5,625 nucleotides of DNA from contig JALZVD010000097.1 in the NCBI GenBank assembly GCA_023300205.1, positions 1 to 5,625 on the forward strand, written 5' to 3'. Under the pieces are notes generated by a model. The model searched no databases. It saw only the letters and a program-made list of their open reading frames with translations, and was not told the DNA's origin. Of this stretch, positions 5,194 to 5,625 are shown one piece after another. A program made the position numbers and the translations under genes. Source of the stretch: Akkermansiaceae bacterium (GTDB taxonomy: Bacteria > Verrucomicrobiota > Verrucomicrobiia > Verrucomicrobiales > Akkermansiaceae). The stretch's first letter is position 1; each line of letters starts with the position of its first letter.

Positions 5194-5625
5194 GTGCTAA
5201 ATGAAGCTGAACATCGCCTAAACCTGCTAGAGCTGAAATGTCGCAAACCAGTAGAGCACCTACTAGCCGGCGAATACCGCTCCCTCTTCAAAGGCCGCGG
5301 CATCGAGTTCGAAGACGTCCGCCCCTACCAACCTGGCGATGACGTCCGCGCCATGGACTGGAAAGTCACCGCCCGGACCGGAGAACCACACATCAAACGC
5401 TACATCGAAGAACGCGAACAATGCTTCTACCTCTTAGTCGACCTCTCCGCCTCCATCCTCCACCACCCAAAAGCAAACAAACGTGAAGCCATAGTCCACA
5501 TCTGCTCCCTCCTAACCATGGCAGCCATCACAAATCAAGACCGCGTCGGACTCATCCTCTTCACAGACCAGATCGAACACATCATCCCACCCGCAAAAGG
5601 CAGAAGCCATGCCATGCGCATCATG
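5194..5625 (+). CDS. DUF58 / VWA-like protein, N-terminal part, cut by window edge
   Basis: The first 144 codons of a DUF58 family protein, open to the window end. The family signature is clear: LLAGEYRSLFKGRG (23-36), FEDVRPYQPGDDVR (39-52), then DWKVTARTGEP (55-65). After this comes the start of a von Willebrand A-like fold with the metal-site motif D83-L-S-A-S87 and DRVGLILF (116-123). GTG 5194 is the only reasonable start: the preceding in-frame codon that matters is TAA 5182, and the first in-frame ATG is codon 54, inside the signature. No Shine-Dalgarno is present. DUF58 proteins are usually encoded next to MoxR ATPases and are thought to be their adaptor or substrate-binding partner. 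Here a moxR remnant, not an intact gene, stands directly before it. Codon use (C-ending) matches the intact moxR. Confidence 0.95.
   Translation, partial: MLNEAEHRLNLLELKCRKPVEHLLAGEYRSLFKGRGIEFEDVRPYQPGDDVRAMDWKVTARTGEPHIKRYIEEREQCFYLLVDLSASILHHPKANKREAIVHICSLLTMAAITNQDRVGLILFTDQIEHIIPPAKGRSHAMRIM

Overview
The window looks like a chromosomal segment of a member of the Verrucomicrobiota (Rubritalea/Haloferula-like). The clearest pointer is a secreted protein ending in a PEP-CTERM sorting tail of the form V-PEP-SST-hydrophobic-RRRR, a type common in that phylum. The near absence of Shine-Dalgarno sequences and the set of neighbours fit, but the assignment is inference.

Layout. Positions 1-1893 (minus) hold apolipoprotein N-acyltransferase (lnt), whose last few residues run off the left edge. 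A 125-base gap with a strong hairpin separates it from an acyl-carrier-protein-like gene at 2019-2591 (minus). The two halves of the ACP fold in that protein lie at opposite ends of the chain, in swapped order. A 160-base divergent intergenic region leads into a MoxR-family AAA+ ATPase at 2752-3717 (plus). Next comes a compositionally different stretch of about 1.3 kb (3740-5055), holding a doubtful small ORF (3848-4051, plus), a bidirectional terminator (4058-4089) and the PEP-CTERM protein gene (4112-4807, minus). At the right edge (5194 to the end, plus) starts a DUF58 / von Willebrand A-like protein, the usual operon partner of MoxR.

The main discovery is between 5056 and 5184. The roughly 50 bases upstream of moxR recur there, followed without any gap by a copy of the first codons of moxR with the start ATG changed to AGG. 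This runs directly into a copy of the last codons of moxR and its stop, 9 bases before the DUF58 start. It reads as the scar of a second moxR, collapsed by deletion between a short direct repeat that moxR carries at both ends. The present moxR and DUF58 genes, normally adjacent, are thus separated by about 1.5 kb, and DUF58 probably uses the promoter left by the lost copy.

Functionally, lnt completes lipoprotein maturation in the inner membrane. MoxR and DUF58 are expected to act together as an ATPase and adaptor pair in protein or complex assembly near the membrane. The PEP-CTERM protein is exported and processed by an exosortase encoded elsewhere. The role of the ACP-like protein is unknown. 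Outside 3740-5055 the plus strand is strongly C-rich over G whichever strand is coding; inside it C and G are nearly balanced, which supports a separate history for that insert.
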